From DATKMS01 sp041497995 (GTDB lineage: Bacteria; Desulfobacterota; Binatia; HRBIN30): DNA of 20,874 bases. The notes below the pieces were generated by a model. That model saw only the letters and a list, made by a program, of their open reading frames with translations. It did not search any database and was not told the origin of the DNA. The position numbers and the translations under genes were made by a program. Each line of letters starts with the position of its first letter. The stretch's first letter is position 1. The stretch is from assembly GCA_041497995.1 (NCBI GenBank), contig JBGQHM010000075.1:1-20874 (forward strand), in the 5' to 3' direction. Below are positions 1-7,696 of the stretch, one piece after another.

Positions 1-664
1 CCAGCACGGGTTCGCAAAGCGGGGAGCGCACGGCGCTGAGCAGCAGTTCTGCGCCGAGGCAAGCGCGCACAACGGCGTGGTGCACCGACCCCCTAAGCGC
101 CACTGGAGCTGTGGTTATGCCCACTCCCTGTGAATTCATCGCTCAGCAGATCGGCGAGCTGTTCACCTGCTCCTCCTGCTGCGGCCGGCCGCCGAAGATC
201 TCACAGCCGCGGGTGAGGACACGACAGGACCAGGGCGTCTCCAAATGCGGGCGTCGTCCGACTCGACTTCGGTGAGCTCGCTGGCACCCCAGACGTAGGA
301 GACGAACGTCCGAGGCATGAAGCTCGGCGAAGCCGAATCGCGTCGATGCGATCGAGTAAGATCGCCTCGTCCTCGATGCGATGGAGCCCAGCGAGCGCGC
401 GAAGCTTGCCGTCGACGCGCCGGCGGCGAAGGGCGCGCTAGGTGCTGCTATTGCAGAATCAGAGTTTCCGGGGAATTTCGCGAATTCTTCAGGCTTCGCG
501 CCCTGTGTTTCTGGTACAAACCTGTGTCAGCGAACGCAACAGGAGCGAAGACACACGCTGAGATCGGCCGCAAGGGCAGGTGCGGAGGATGCGAACGCGC
601 CGGAGCAGGGCACGCATCAGGTAGACATTACCGAAGCGAGACACTCGCCCAAGTGAGGTAGGAC
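1..664. other. Left-edge region without a recognisable gene
   Basis: I see no coding sequence here that I can name. Some frames stay open only because the DNA is GC-rich, for example a minus-strand frame from about 316 that begins MPRTFVSYVWGAS and stops after about 51 codons. None has a good ribosome binding site or a family motif. The right part is the leader of the gene at 665 and includes the duplicated element at 505-545. A gene entering from the left edge cannot be excluded. Confidence 0.5.
505..545 (+). promoter_or_regulatory. Duplicated upstream element, copy 1
   Basis: About 41 bp that match 8103-8144 at roughly 34 of 41 positions with one gap, by hand alignment. The shared core is CTGGYACAAAYCTGTG, with an imperfect dyad ACA-N4-TGT. 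The 3' end of the element, CAACAGGAG, looks like a ribosome binding site, although the next real start (665) lies 119 bp further on. Role unknown: it may be a transcription-factor site, a promoter/5'-UTR module, or the leftover leader of a lost gene. It does not fit sigma-54 because the -12 GC is absent. Confidence 0.4.
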
Positions 665-3037
665 ATGACAAGAAAGCTCAAGGTTCGTCGGCGCAAGCGC
701 CTAACATCTCTCATCGCGCTGCTCGCGGTCTTCCCGAGCCTGGTGCTCGCACAGGCGCAGGATCCGGGCTGGCCTCGGTTGGCGGAGAAGGACGGCGCGC
801 GCATGGTCTACTACCAGCCGCAGGTCGACGAATGGAAAGACCACCGTGAGCTGCACGGTGACATGGCGGTTTCCGTCACCGGCCCGAAAGGTAAGGCAGC
901 GATTGGCGTCGTGTCGTTGGCCGCCCAGACGCAGACGGACGTCGAGGCACGCACGGTGGTGCTGAGCGAGATCACCGTCACCAGCACCCGCTTTCAGGGG
1001 CTCGACCCAGCGGAGGCAGAGCGCATCAACAGCCTCGTCCGCGAGCTCGCCCCGAAAGGCCCGACCGTCATCTCACTCGACCGGCTGCTGGCGACCCTCG
1101 AGCCGAAGCAGGAGGAGGTCCGGAGCATTCCCGGCGCATCGGACCCACCCACGATCTTCGTCAGCACGCGTCCGGCAATTCTCCTGTTCGTCGATGGCGA
1201 CCCGATCCGCGCGCCCATCGAAGGCACCAATCTCGATTTCGTCGTCAACACCAGTTGGCTGCTCGCGTTCGACCGCTCGACCAGCGCCCACTATCTGCTC
1301 GTCGACGGGAGCTGGCTCACGGCCGCGGGGCTCGAAGGCCCGTGGTCCGCGACAACCAAGCTGCCACCCGACTTCACTGCGCTCGCCGCGAAGCCAGAAT
1401 TTGCGGACGTCAAACAGTCGCTTTCCGCGCGGCCGCCAAAGGGCCCCGTGCCCGAGGTCTTCTTCACCAAGCGACCCGCGGAGCTGATCCTGTTTGCGGG
1501 CGCGCCCCTCTACGCGCCGGTGGCCGGTACAGCGCTCGTGTACGCCACGAACACGGAAAGCCCGGTCTTCTTGCAGAACATCGAGCGCCAGTTTTACTAC
1601 CTGGTTGCCGGCCGCTGGTTCCGCGCCACGACGCTCGACGGCCCGTGGAGCTACGCGAACGACGACCTGCCGGCGGATTTCGCGAAGATCCCGCCGAATT
1701 CCGCTGCGGGGTGGGTACGGGCATCCGTTCCCGGCACACAGGAAGCCGAGGACGCAGTTCTCCTCGCCGCGGTGCCGACAACCACGGTAGTCGACCGCGC
1801 CACCGCAGAGACGGATGCGAACGTCACGTACGACGGCGCGCCGCAGTTCGAGCCGATCGAGGGCACGTCTCTCCAGTATGCGGGCAACACCCCCGAGAAA
1901 GTCATCCAGGTAAACAACGAGTACTACCTGTGCCAGAACGCGGTCTGGTTCAAGTCGAGCGCACCAGCGGGCCCGTGGAAGTGTGCCGACTCGGTCCCAC
2001 CGGCGGTCTACAAAATTCCACCCAGCTCGCCGGTCTACAACGTGACCTACGTGTACCCATCGAACCCGACCGCGGCGACGGTCCAGTCGAACCAGACCGC
2101 CGGCTACCTCGGGGCGTTTGTCCTCGGCGGGCTCCTCGGCGGTGTCATCGGCTACGGGCTCGGCAACGACAACAACTACTACCCGCATCCGTACGTCTAC
2201 TACCCACCGGGCCGTCCCTACCCGGTGTATCGTCCAGTCCCTTACACCTACGGCTGCGGCGCAATTTACAATCCGTACACCGGCGCCTACGGCGTCGGCC
2301 GGAAGGCATATGGCCCGTATGGCTCTGCCGGCAGCGCGGCGCTGTACAACCCGGCCACGGGTACGTACGGCCGAGCTGCGACGGTTCAGACCGCCTACGG
2401 CTCGCGCACTGCGGCCGCGGCCTACAACCCATGGACAGGTGCGTCGGCGACGACACGCCAGGGATCGAATGCCTACGGGCAGGCGGGCACGACGACCGTC
2501 CAGAAAGGCGGTCAGTGGGCACAGGCCGGCCACGTGACGACTGCGCAGGGAAGCGCGGGCGCAGTCCGAACCTCGGAGGGTAAGTACGCGTACGGCCGTA
2601 GCGGCGAGCAGGGCAAGGTAGTCAAGACGAACCAGGATCTCTACGCGAGCAAGGATGGCTCAGTCTACAGGCGCGACTCCAGCGGGTCGTGGCAGAAATA
2701 CGAAGGCGGTAGTTGGAGCACGGTCGAGAAGCCACCTGCGAGTAAACCCAAGAGCGCGTCGACGACGAACGCGCAGCAGGCGCGTCAGGGTAAGTCGTCG
2801 GGCACAACCGCACAAAGTGCTTCGACCACGAGCACGCAGAAGTCGCGCCAGGGCTCGCCGTCGAGCCCGCGCCCGTCGTCCGCCAAGCGGCCGACGACCA
2901 CGGCGGCCAGCTCCGGAACGATGGAGAGCCTGGATCGCCAGGCGCAGGGCCGCCAGCGCGGCGCGCGCGAATCGGCGAGCTTCGAGCAGTATCAGCGCAG
3001 CGGGCGCTCGGGCGGCGGGCGAGCGCGGGCTCGATGA
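665..3037 (+). CDS. Secreted triple-repeat protein with Tyr/Pro- and Gly-rich tail, function unknown
   Basis: 790 residues. A basic N-terminus and hydrophobic stretch (about 13-29) ending VLA form a Sec signal peptide. Three related modules of about 80 residues follow (about 163-240, 264-341 and 373-449). Each has a beta-rich pattern with a [D/G]GxPxxxP[I/V]xGT-like segment, an aromatic [Y/F]YL motif, a W[F/L] pair and a closing GPW (225, 326, 436). Next is a Gly-rich hydrophobic segment (about 481-500), a Tyr/Pro-rich stretch (505-530), three YNPxTG repeats (535, 561, 587), a W-containing SGSWQKYEGGSW segment (about 673-684) and a Ser/Thr/Gln/Arg-rich disordered tail. Start ATG at 665 follows GAGG. 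Such proteins are sometimes labelled carbohydrate-binding family V/XII, but I see no decisive motif. It lies 49 bp before a sulfatase and may be a surface or cell-wall partner. Function is inferred only from context. Confidence 0.85.
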   Translation: MTRKLKVRRRKRLTSLIALLAVFPSLVLAQAQDPGWPRLAEKDGARMVYYQPQVDEWKDHRELHGDMAVSVTGPKGKAAIGVVSLAAQTQTDVEARTVVLSEITVTSTRFQGLDPAEAERINSLVRELAPKGPTVISLDRLLATLEPKQEEVRSIPGASDPPTIFVSTRPAILLFVDGDPIRAPIEGTNLDFVVNTSWLLAFDRSTSAHYLLVDGSWLTAAGLEGPWSATTKLPPDFTALAAKPEFADVKQSLSARPPKGPVPEVFFTKRPAELILFAGAPLYAPVAGTALVYATNTESPVFLQNIERQFYYLVAGRWFRATTLDGPWSYANDDLPADFAKIPPNSAAGWVRASVPGTQEAEDAVLLAAVPTTTVVDRATAETDANVTYDGAPQFEPIEGTSLQYAGNTPEKVIQVNNEYYLCQNAVWFKSSAPAGPWKCADSVPPAVYKIPPSSPVYNVTYVYPSNPTAATVQSNQTAGYLGAFVLGGLLGGVIGYGLGNDNNYYPHPYVYYPPGRPYPVYRPVPYTYGCGAIYNPYTGAYGVGRKAYGPYGSAGSAALYNPATGTYGRAATVQTAYGSRTAAAAYNPWTGASATTRQGSNAYGQAGTTTVQKGGQWAQAGHVTTAQGSAGAVRTSEGKYAYGRSGEQGKVVKTNQDLYASKDGSVYRRDSSGSWQKYEGGSWSTVEKPPASKPKSASTTNAQQARQGKSSGTTAQSASTTSTQKSRQGSPSSPRPSSAKRPTTTAASSGTMESLDRQAQGRQRGARESASFEQYQRSGRSGGGRARAR

Positions 3038-3053
3038 GTGACGAGTGATCAGT
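3033..3053 (+). repeat. Short heptamer tract at a stop codon (GATCAGT-type, 3 units)
   Basis: Three in-phase 7-bp units with consensus GAYSAGT start in the last codons of the preceding gene, include its TGA stop, and run into the spacer before the sulfatase. The unit matches the longer tract at 12640-12695, which also starts at a stop codon. With only three units, chance cannot be excluded from this copy alone. Confidence 0.45.
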
Positions 3054-3086
3054 AACCAACATCCAAGCGAAAGGAAGGCAACGGAT

Positions 3087-5477
3087 ATGGAACGAAAACT
3101 ACTCCTCTACGGCTTGTCCCTGCTCGCCCTTGTGGCGCTGCTCGGAACGCTGGCAGCGCGAGCCGCAGACAACGAAACTGAGGACGAGTCCTTCAAAAGA
3201 TACGGACAAGTCTTCAAGGGTAAGATCGGCAAGACCTATGCCGAATCGCAGGAGTGGTATCCGGAAACCACGAAACCGAAGCCGGGCACGCCCAACGTGC
3301 TCATCATTCTGCTCGACGACGTGGGCTTCGCACAGTACGGCTCGTTCGGCGGCCTGATCAAGACCACCAACATCGATGCGCTGGCCGCCGATGGCCTGCG
3401 CTACAACAACTTTCACACCACCGCGCTGTGCTCGCCGTCGCGCGCAACGCTGATGGCGGCCAGGAATCCGCATCGCATTGGCCTGGGCTCGCATGCGCTG
3501 ACGGCGATGGGATTTCCGGGCTACAACGGTACGCCGCCCGAGAGCGCGAAATCCATCGCCAAGGATTTCCAGCACGCCGGCTTCGAAACCTTCGCGCTGG
3601 GCAAGTGGGATCATACGCCGCTGCCCGAGGCGTCGCAGAGCGGCCCGTTCGTGCATTGGGCGAGCAGCGAGGGCTACGACCACTTCTATGGATTCATGGC
3701 CGCCGACGCCGACGATTTCCGCTCGCTGCTGTGGGAAGATCACCGCCCGACGGAGAACTGGGTGGGCAAACCGGGATATCACCTGACCACCGACCTCGCG
3801 GACCGCGCGATCGACAACCTGACCTCTCACGCCTCGATCTCCCCCGACCGGCCGTTCTTCATGTTCTGGGCGCCGAGCGCGATGCACTCGCCGCACCAGG
3901 TCGAGAAGAAGTACATCGATTTGTACAAGGGCAAGTTCGACATGGGCTGGGACAAGGCCCGCGAAATGATCTTCGCGAATCAGATGAAGATGGGCCTGCT
4001 GCCCGCAGGGACGAAGCTCTCCAACGGCATTCCTGAGATTCCGAAGTGGGACAGCCTGAGCGCGCAGCAGAAGAAGCTCTATGCGCGCCAAATGGAAGTC
4101 TTTGCCGGGATGATGACACAGACCGACGAGCAGATCGGCCGGATCATCGACACCCTGAAGCGCACTGGCCAGTACGACAACACGCTAGTCATCCTGACTG
4201 CCGACAACGGCACGAGCGGCGAGGGCGGACTGAACGGCCTGTACACCGAGTCGCTGGTACTCAACGGCATGCAGGCGTCGCTCGAAGAAAACATGAAGCA
4301 CTACGACGAGTGGGGCGCCCCCACTACCTACCCGCACTACCACGCGGGCTGGGCCATGGCCGGCAACACGCCGTTCAAGTACTGCAAGCAGATCGTGCAC
4401 AACGGCGGCGTGGCCGACGCGCTGATCATCACCTGGCCCAAAGGCATCCAGGCCAAGGGTGAGATCCGCAATCAGTACAGCTTCATCACCGACATCATGC
4501 CTACGGCCCTGGAAGCCACCGGCACGCAGTTCATGCCGGAAATCGACGGCATCCCGCAGTTGCCGATCGACGGCATCAGCCTGATGTACACCTTCAACAA
4601 TGCCGCCGCGCCTTCCGCGCGCACCGAGCAGTACTACGAACAGCTCGGCAATCGCGCCATGTACAAAGACGGCTGGAAAGCGGTCACGATCCATGGCAAC
4701 CGCATGCCATGGGTGGTCGCCGGAACGTTTCCTTTCGATAAGGACGTCTGGGAGCTGTACAACCTCAACGAGGACTTCTCCGAGACTAACGACCTCGCCG
4801 CACAGAACCCACAAAAGCTGGAAGAGCTGAAGAAGGAGTGGGACGAACAGGCCTGGAAGAACAATGTCTATCCACTCTACGACGACATCGCCAGCCGGCT
4901 GGCCACGCAGTTCAAACGTGCCTTCGGCGACAAGAAGTCCTTCACGTACTACTGGCCCGGCGCCGAACGCATCCCGGAAGCGGTCTCCGCGCCGATCAAG
5001 AACAAGTCACACACGATCGAGACCACGCTCAACTTGAAGGGCAACGAGCAGGGAGTGATCGTCGCCTGCGGCGGTCTGAACGGCGGCTACACGTTGTTCA
5101 TCGCCGACCACAAGCTGCATTACGACTACAACTACTTCAACAACCAGCGGTACTCGATTGTCTCGCCCGTGCTCCCCACCGGCAAGGTCGACCTCAAGTT
5201 CAACTTCATCAACACCGGAATGTTCAAGGGGACTGGCGAGCTGTATGTGAATGGCAAGAAGCTCGCGGAGGGCCCCATCGACAAAACTGTTCCGGGAAGC
5301 TTCTCGCTGAGCGAAACGTTCGACGTCGGCGTGGACAACGGCACACCCGTGTCCAACAACTACAAAGCGACAGACCACTTCCCCTTCACCGGGCAGATCG
5401 ACAAGGTGACGATCAACCTGGCGCCGGACGCAGGGGTCCAGCCGGAGGTAGTCGACGAAGCCTCAGTAATTGATTGA
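3087..5477 (+). CDS. Secreted arylsulfatase (type I, AtsA-like, about 800 aa)
   Basis: Hydrolyses sulfate esters, presumably in the periplasm or outside. I chose ATG 3087 (796 aa) over an in-frame ATG at 3045 because AAGGAAGG lies just upstream and a clean signal peptide (MERKLLLYG to ARA, about 1-26) starts there. The sulfatase core shows LDDVG (76-80, metal-binding Asp pair), CSPSR (115-119, formylglycine signature with Cys115), GKW (172-174), H267/H270, TADNG (371-375) and the NTPFKYCKQIVHNGG segment (427-440) typical of large AtsA-type enzymes. The C-terminal part (about 640-778) reads as a beta-sandwich resembling LamG. Odd: the usual KWH is KWD followed by H. No formylglycine-generating enzyme is in the window. 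It probably forms a transcription unit with the gene at 665; a hairpin follows at 5540. The family is certain, the substrate unknown. Confidence 0.95.
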   Translation: MERKLLLYGLSLLALVALLGTLAARAADNETEDESFKRYGQVFKGKIGKTYAESQEWYPETTKPKPGTPNVLIILLDDVGFAQYGSFGGLIKTTNIDALAADGLRYNNFHTTALCSPSRATLMAARNPHRIGLGSHALTAMGFPGYNGTPPESAKSIAKDFQHAGFETFALGKWDHTPLPEASQSGPFVHWASSEGYDHFYGFMAADADDFRSLLWEDHRPTENWVGKPGYHLTTDLADRAIDNLTSHASISPDRPFFMFWAPSAMHSPHQVEKKYIDLYKGKFDMGWDKAREMIFANQMKMGLLPAGTKLSNGIPEIPKWDSLSAQQKKLYARQMEVFAGMMTQTDEQIGRIIDTLKRTGQYDNTLVILTADNGTSGEGGLNGLYTESLVLNGMQASLEENMKHYDEWGAPTTYPHYHAGWAMAGNTPFKYCKQIVHNGGVADALIITWPKGIQAKGEIRNQYSFITDIMPTALEATGTQFMPEIDGIPQLPIDGISLMYTFNNAAAPSARTEQYYEQLGNRAMYKDGWKAVTIHGNRMPWVVAGTFPFDKDVWELYNLNEDFSETNDLAAQNPQKLEELKKEWDEQAWKNNVYPLYDDIASRLATQFKRAFGDKKSFTYYWPGAERIPEAVSAPIKNKSHTIETTLNLKGNEQGVIVACGGLNGGYTLFIADHKLHYDYNYFNNQRYSIVSPVLPTGKVDLKFNFINTGMFKGTGELYVNGKKLAEGPIDKTVPGSFSLSETFDVGVDNGTPVSNNYKATDHFPFTGQIDKVTINLAPDAGVQPEVVDEASVID

Positions 5478-5539
5478 AGGTCGACCGCGTCGATGCGACG
5501 CGCAAGACTGGCTCGTTGAATCACGGCCATGCCGTTCTC

Positions 5540-5570
5540 TTGTGGTGCAGCCGGGACGGCTGCACCACAA
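5540..5570 (+). terminator. Strong hairpin downstream of the first sulfatase
   Basis: A perfect 13-bp stem (TTGTGGTGCAGCC and its complement) with a 5-nt loop, 62 bp after the sulfatase stop. No U-tract follows, so it may be an RNA-stabilising stem or a dispersed palindromic repeat as well as a terminator. Confidence 0.55.
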
Positions 5571-5738
5571 TCGAGGTGATGGCCCGGGGCCGAACGCGTC
5601 CCCGAAGCGGTGTCCCGCGCCGGTCAGGAACAAGGCCAACACGATTCGTCAACACAGGGAGCAACCGCGTGGCGAAACTCATCCGCCCAGCGCTGCTGCG
5701 CTGGCACGAATCGTTCGGCGGAGGAGCAGCCGGGCTTC

Positions 5739-5810
5739 GCGTATCTCGTGAAGCGTATCTCGTGCTGAAACGGCCCCAACGAAATACGAGATACGAGGAA
5801 CGAGATACGC
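5739..5810. repeat. Inverted heptad repeat (GCGTATCTCGT arms)
   Basis: The left arm (5739-5763) contains GCGTATCTCGT twice with a 14-bp period. The right arm (5786-5810) is its reverse complement with 21 of 25 positions paired, around a 22-nt loop. The element lies in the wrecked region between the first sulfatase and the porin remnant. It resembles REP/heptad-type dispersed repeats; no transposase is nearby. Confidence 0.75.
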
Positions 5811-5858
5811 TACCAGTGCGGTTGACAGCCGTGATCCATCCGGGAGACAAGTGGGACA

Positions 5859-5888
5859 ATGCAGTGTCCCCAATGCCAGCACCAGAAC
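5859..5888 (+). pseudogene. Possible N-terminal stub of a zinc-ribbon protein (cyclase type)
   Basis: ATG followed by ten codons giving MQCPQCQHQN, the N-terminal half of a CxxC zinc ribbon of the kind that opens many zinc-ribbon adenylate/guanylate cyclase-ATPase proteins. The next bases switch to porin-derived sequence in another frame, and the second CxxC is absent. The match is only ten residues, so this is a suggestion and could be chance. Confidence 0.3.
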
Positions 5889-5890
5889 AC

Positions 5891-6190
5891 TACAGTGCCG
5901 GCATCGGCGCCAAGGGCCTCATCACCGGGCGCGGGCTCGATCAGTGTGGCGTCGGCTATTACTACAGCAGCGTCAACAACCCCACGTTCCAGCACCCGTT
6001 GTTTACCAGATCGTTCTTGCGAGATGAGTGGGGGTTCGAGGCGTACTACAATGTAGCTCTCACGCCCTGGCTGTTGCTGACGCCCGATGTGCAGGTCATC
6101 GGGCCGAGTCAGAAGCTGCAGACCGTTCGCGGCGGCGCGAGCGTCGGCACAGCAACCGTCCTCGGTATCCGGGCGCAGTTGATATTCTGA
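5891..6190 (+). pseudogene. C-terminal remnant of an OprB-type carbohydrate-selective porin
   Basis: About 99 codons, ending at a stop 33 bp before the second sulfatase, match the end of outer-membrane porins of the OprB family. Visible are GVGYYYSS, GFEAYYNVALTPW, LTPDVQVI and a final beta strand ending in aromatic Phe (AQLIF), the usual outer-membrane assembly signal. An intact OprB has about 400 residues or more with a signal peptide; both are missing here. The frame is open back to 5474, but that upstream stretch consists of hairpin and repeat sequence and does not look like protein. The remnant lies between two sulfatases, where an uptake porin would fit. I read it as a 5'-deleted gene; an out-of-place promoter making a short peptide is unlikely to give a working barrel. 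Confidence 0.7.
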
Positions 6191-6223
6191 CGCTCGACGC
6201 CGGCGCTCTGAAGGAGAACCCTC

Positions 6224-7696
6224 ATGAGAGAAGCAGCAAAGACCATCCGACAACTCGGCGCCTGGGCCATCGTTGGCGCTGTACTCGGGGTGGGGGTGTG
6301 CCTGGCGGCCAAGCCCGCTGCCCCCTCAACTTTGCCTGGGGCGGAGACCAAGCCCAATATCGTATACATCGTCGCCGACGACCTCGGCTGGAAGGATGTG
6401 GGCTTCCACGGCTCCGATATCAAGACACCGAACATTGACGTGCTCGCTGCGGGCGGCGCGCGGCTCGAACAGTTCTATGCACAGCCGATGTGTACGCCAA
6501 CGCGGGCGGCACTGATGACGGGACGCTATCCGCTCCGCTACGGTCTACAAACCCTCGTCATTCCCTCGGGGCACACGTACGGCCTGCCAACCGACGAGTG
6601 GTTGCTGCCCCAGGCGCTGAAGGACGTGGGCTACCAGACTGCGATCATCGGCAAGTGGCACCTCGGCCACGGCGATCGCAAGTATTGGCCCCGGCAACGA
6701 GGCTTCGACTACCAATACGGCCCGCTGATCGGCGAGATTGATTATTTCACCCACGAGCAACATCACGTGGTGGACTGGTATCGCAACAACAAGCCGCTCA
6801 GGGAAAAAGGCTATTCGACGACCCTGCTCGGCAATGACGCCGTCAAGCTCATCAACGAGCACGATCCGGCGGTGCCGCTCTATCTCTACCTGGCCTTCAA
6901 CGCCCCACACACTCCGTACCAGGCACCGCAGGAGTATCTCGACCAATACCAGAACATTGATGATCGCAGCCGCCGCGCCTACGCGGCCAGCATCACTGCA
7001 ATGGACGACCAGATCGGCCGCGTCGTCGCCGCGCTCGACAAGAAGAAGATGCGCGACAACACGCTCATCGTCTTTCAGAGCGACAATGGCGGTACGCGCA
7101 ACGCCATGTTCGCCGGTGAAGGCGACATGTCGAAAACCAAGATCCCCTGCGACAATGGCCCCTATCGCGACGGCAAAGGCTCGCTCTACGAAGGCGGCAC
7201 GCGTGTCGTGGCGTTCGTCAACTGGCCAGGCCACGTCAAAGCCGGCAGCACGGTCGACGAGATGATTCACGTCGTTGACATGTACCCGACGCTCGTCAGC
7301 CTCGCCGGCGGATCGACGGCGAAGAGTAAGCCGCTGGACGGAATCGATGTATGGCCGACACTCAGCGAAGGCCGTCCCTCGCCGCGCACTGAAATCGTCT
7401 ACAACGTCGAGTTGTTCCGTGCCGGTATCCGTCAGGGCGACTGGAAGCTGATATGGCGCACGCCGCTGCCGTCGGTCGTCGAGCTTTACAACCTCGCGCA
7501 GGATCCGTCCGAGAAGAACAACCTGGCCGCCGAGAATCCAGAGAAGGTGGCGGCGTTGCAGAAGCGCGCCAACGAGCTGGCGTCCGCGATGGCCAAGTCG
7601 CCGCTGCTGCTGACGGAGTTCCAGGCCCTACGCACGCGGCTCGCCATGCCACCGGCCCTTCCGAACCAAGAGCTCGACTTCAACGAGGAACCGTGA
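6224..7696 (+). CDS. Secreted sulfatase, ARSB / N-acetylgalactosamine-4-sulfatase-like
   Basis: 490 residues, a normal length for a type I sulfatase. ATG 6224 follows AAGGAG. The N-terminus (about 1-29) is a hydrophobic export signal; Cys26 is preceded by Val, so it is not a convincing lipobox. Motifs: VADDLG (50-55, metal-binding Asp), CTPTR (90-94, formylglycine site Cys90), GKWHLG (143-148), APHTP (227-231), SDNGG (286-290) and GKGSLYEGG (317-325, active-site Lys). All expected catalytic residues are present. The pattern is closest to arylsulfatase B / GalNAc-4-sulfatase relatives, but many of these act on other sulfated sugars, so the substrate is open. It differs in class from the sulfatase at 3087. 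A stem-loop begins on the last base of its stop codon, so transcription likely ends here. Confidence 0.95.
   Translation: MREAAKTIRQLGAWAIVGAVLGVGVCLAAKPAAPSTLPGAETKPNIVYIVADDLGWKDVGFHGSDIKTPNIDVLAAGGARLEQFYAQPMCTPTRAALMTGRYPLRYGLQTLVIPSGHTYGLPTDEWLLPQALKDVGYQTAIIGKWHLGHGDRKYWPRQRGFDYQYGPLIGEIDYFTHEQHHVVDWYRNNKPLREKGYSTTLLGNDAVKLINEHDPAVPLYLYLAFNAPHTPYQAPQEYLDQYQNIDDRSRRAYAASITAMDDQIGRVVAALDKKKMRDNTLIVFQSDNGGTRNAMFAGEGDMSKTKIPCDNGPYRDGKGSLYEGGTRVVAFVNWPGHVKAGSTVDEMIHVVDMYPTLVSLAGGSTAKSKPLDGIDVWPTLSEGRPSPRTEIVYNVELFRAGIRQGDWKLIWRTPLPSVVELYNLAQDPSEKNNLAAENPEKVAALQKRANELASAMAKSPLLLTEFQALRTRLAMPPALPNQELDFNEEP

Noticed and set aside
513..526. Possible sigma-54 promoter (TGGYAC near 513 and TGGCAC near 8110)
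   Set aside because: The -24-like TGG(C/T)AC is present, but the -12 GC at the required spacing is TG in both copies, so the essential half is missing.
317..661. Open frames of 91-114 codons in the leader before 665
   Set aside because: Overlapping frames of similar length on both strands, Arg/Ala-rich composition, no binding site and no motif: typical GC-rich chance frames.
1073..2533. 486-codon minus-strand open frame opposite the 790-aa gene
   Set aside because: Arg/Val-rich translation with no domain; the + strand frame has a signal peptide and internal repeats, so this is antisense shadow.
5474..5890. N-terminal 139 codons of the open frame leading into the porin remnant
   Set aside because: The sequence consists of a hairpin, an inverted repeat and junction DNA; no signal peptide or strand pattern, so not part of a real porin.
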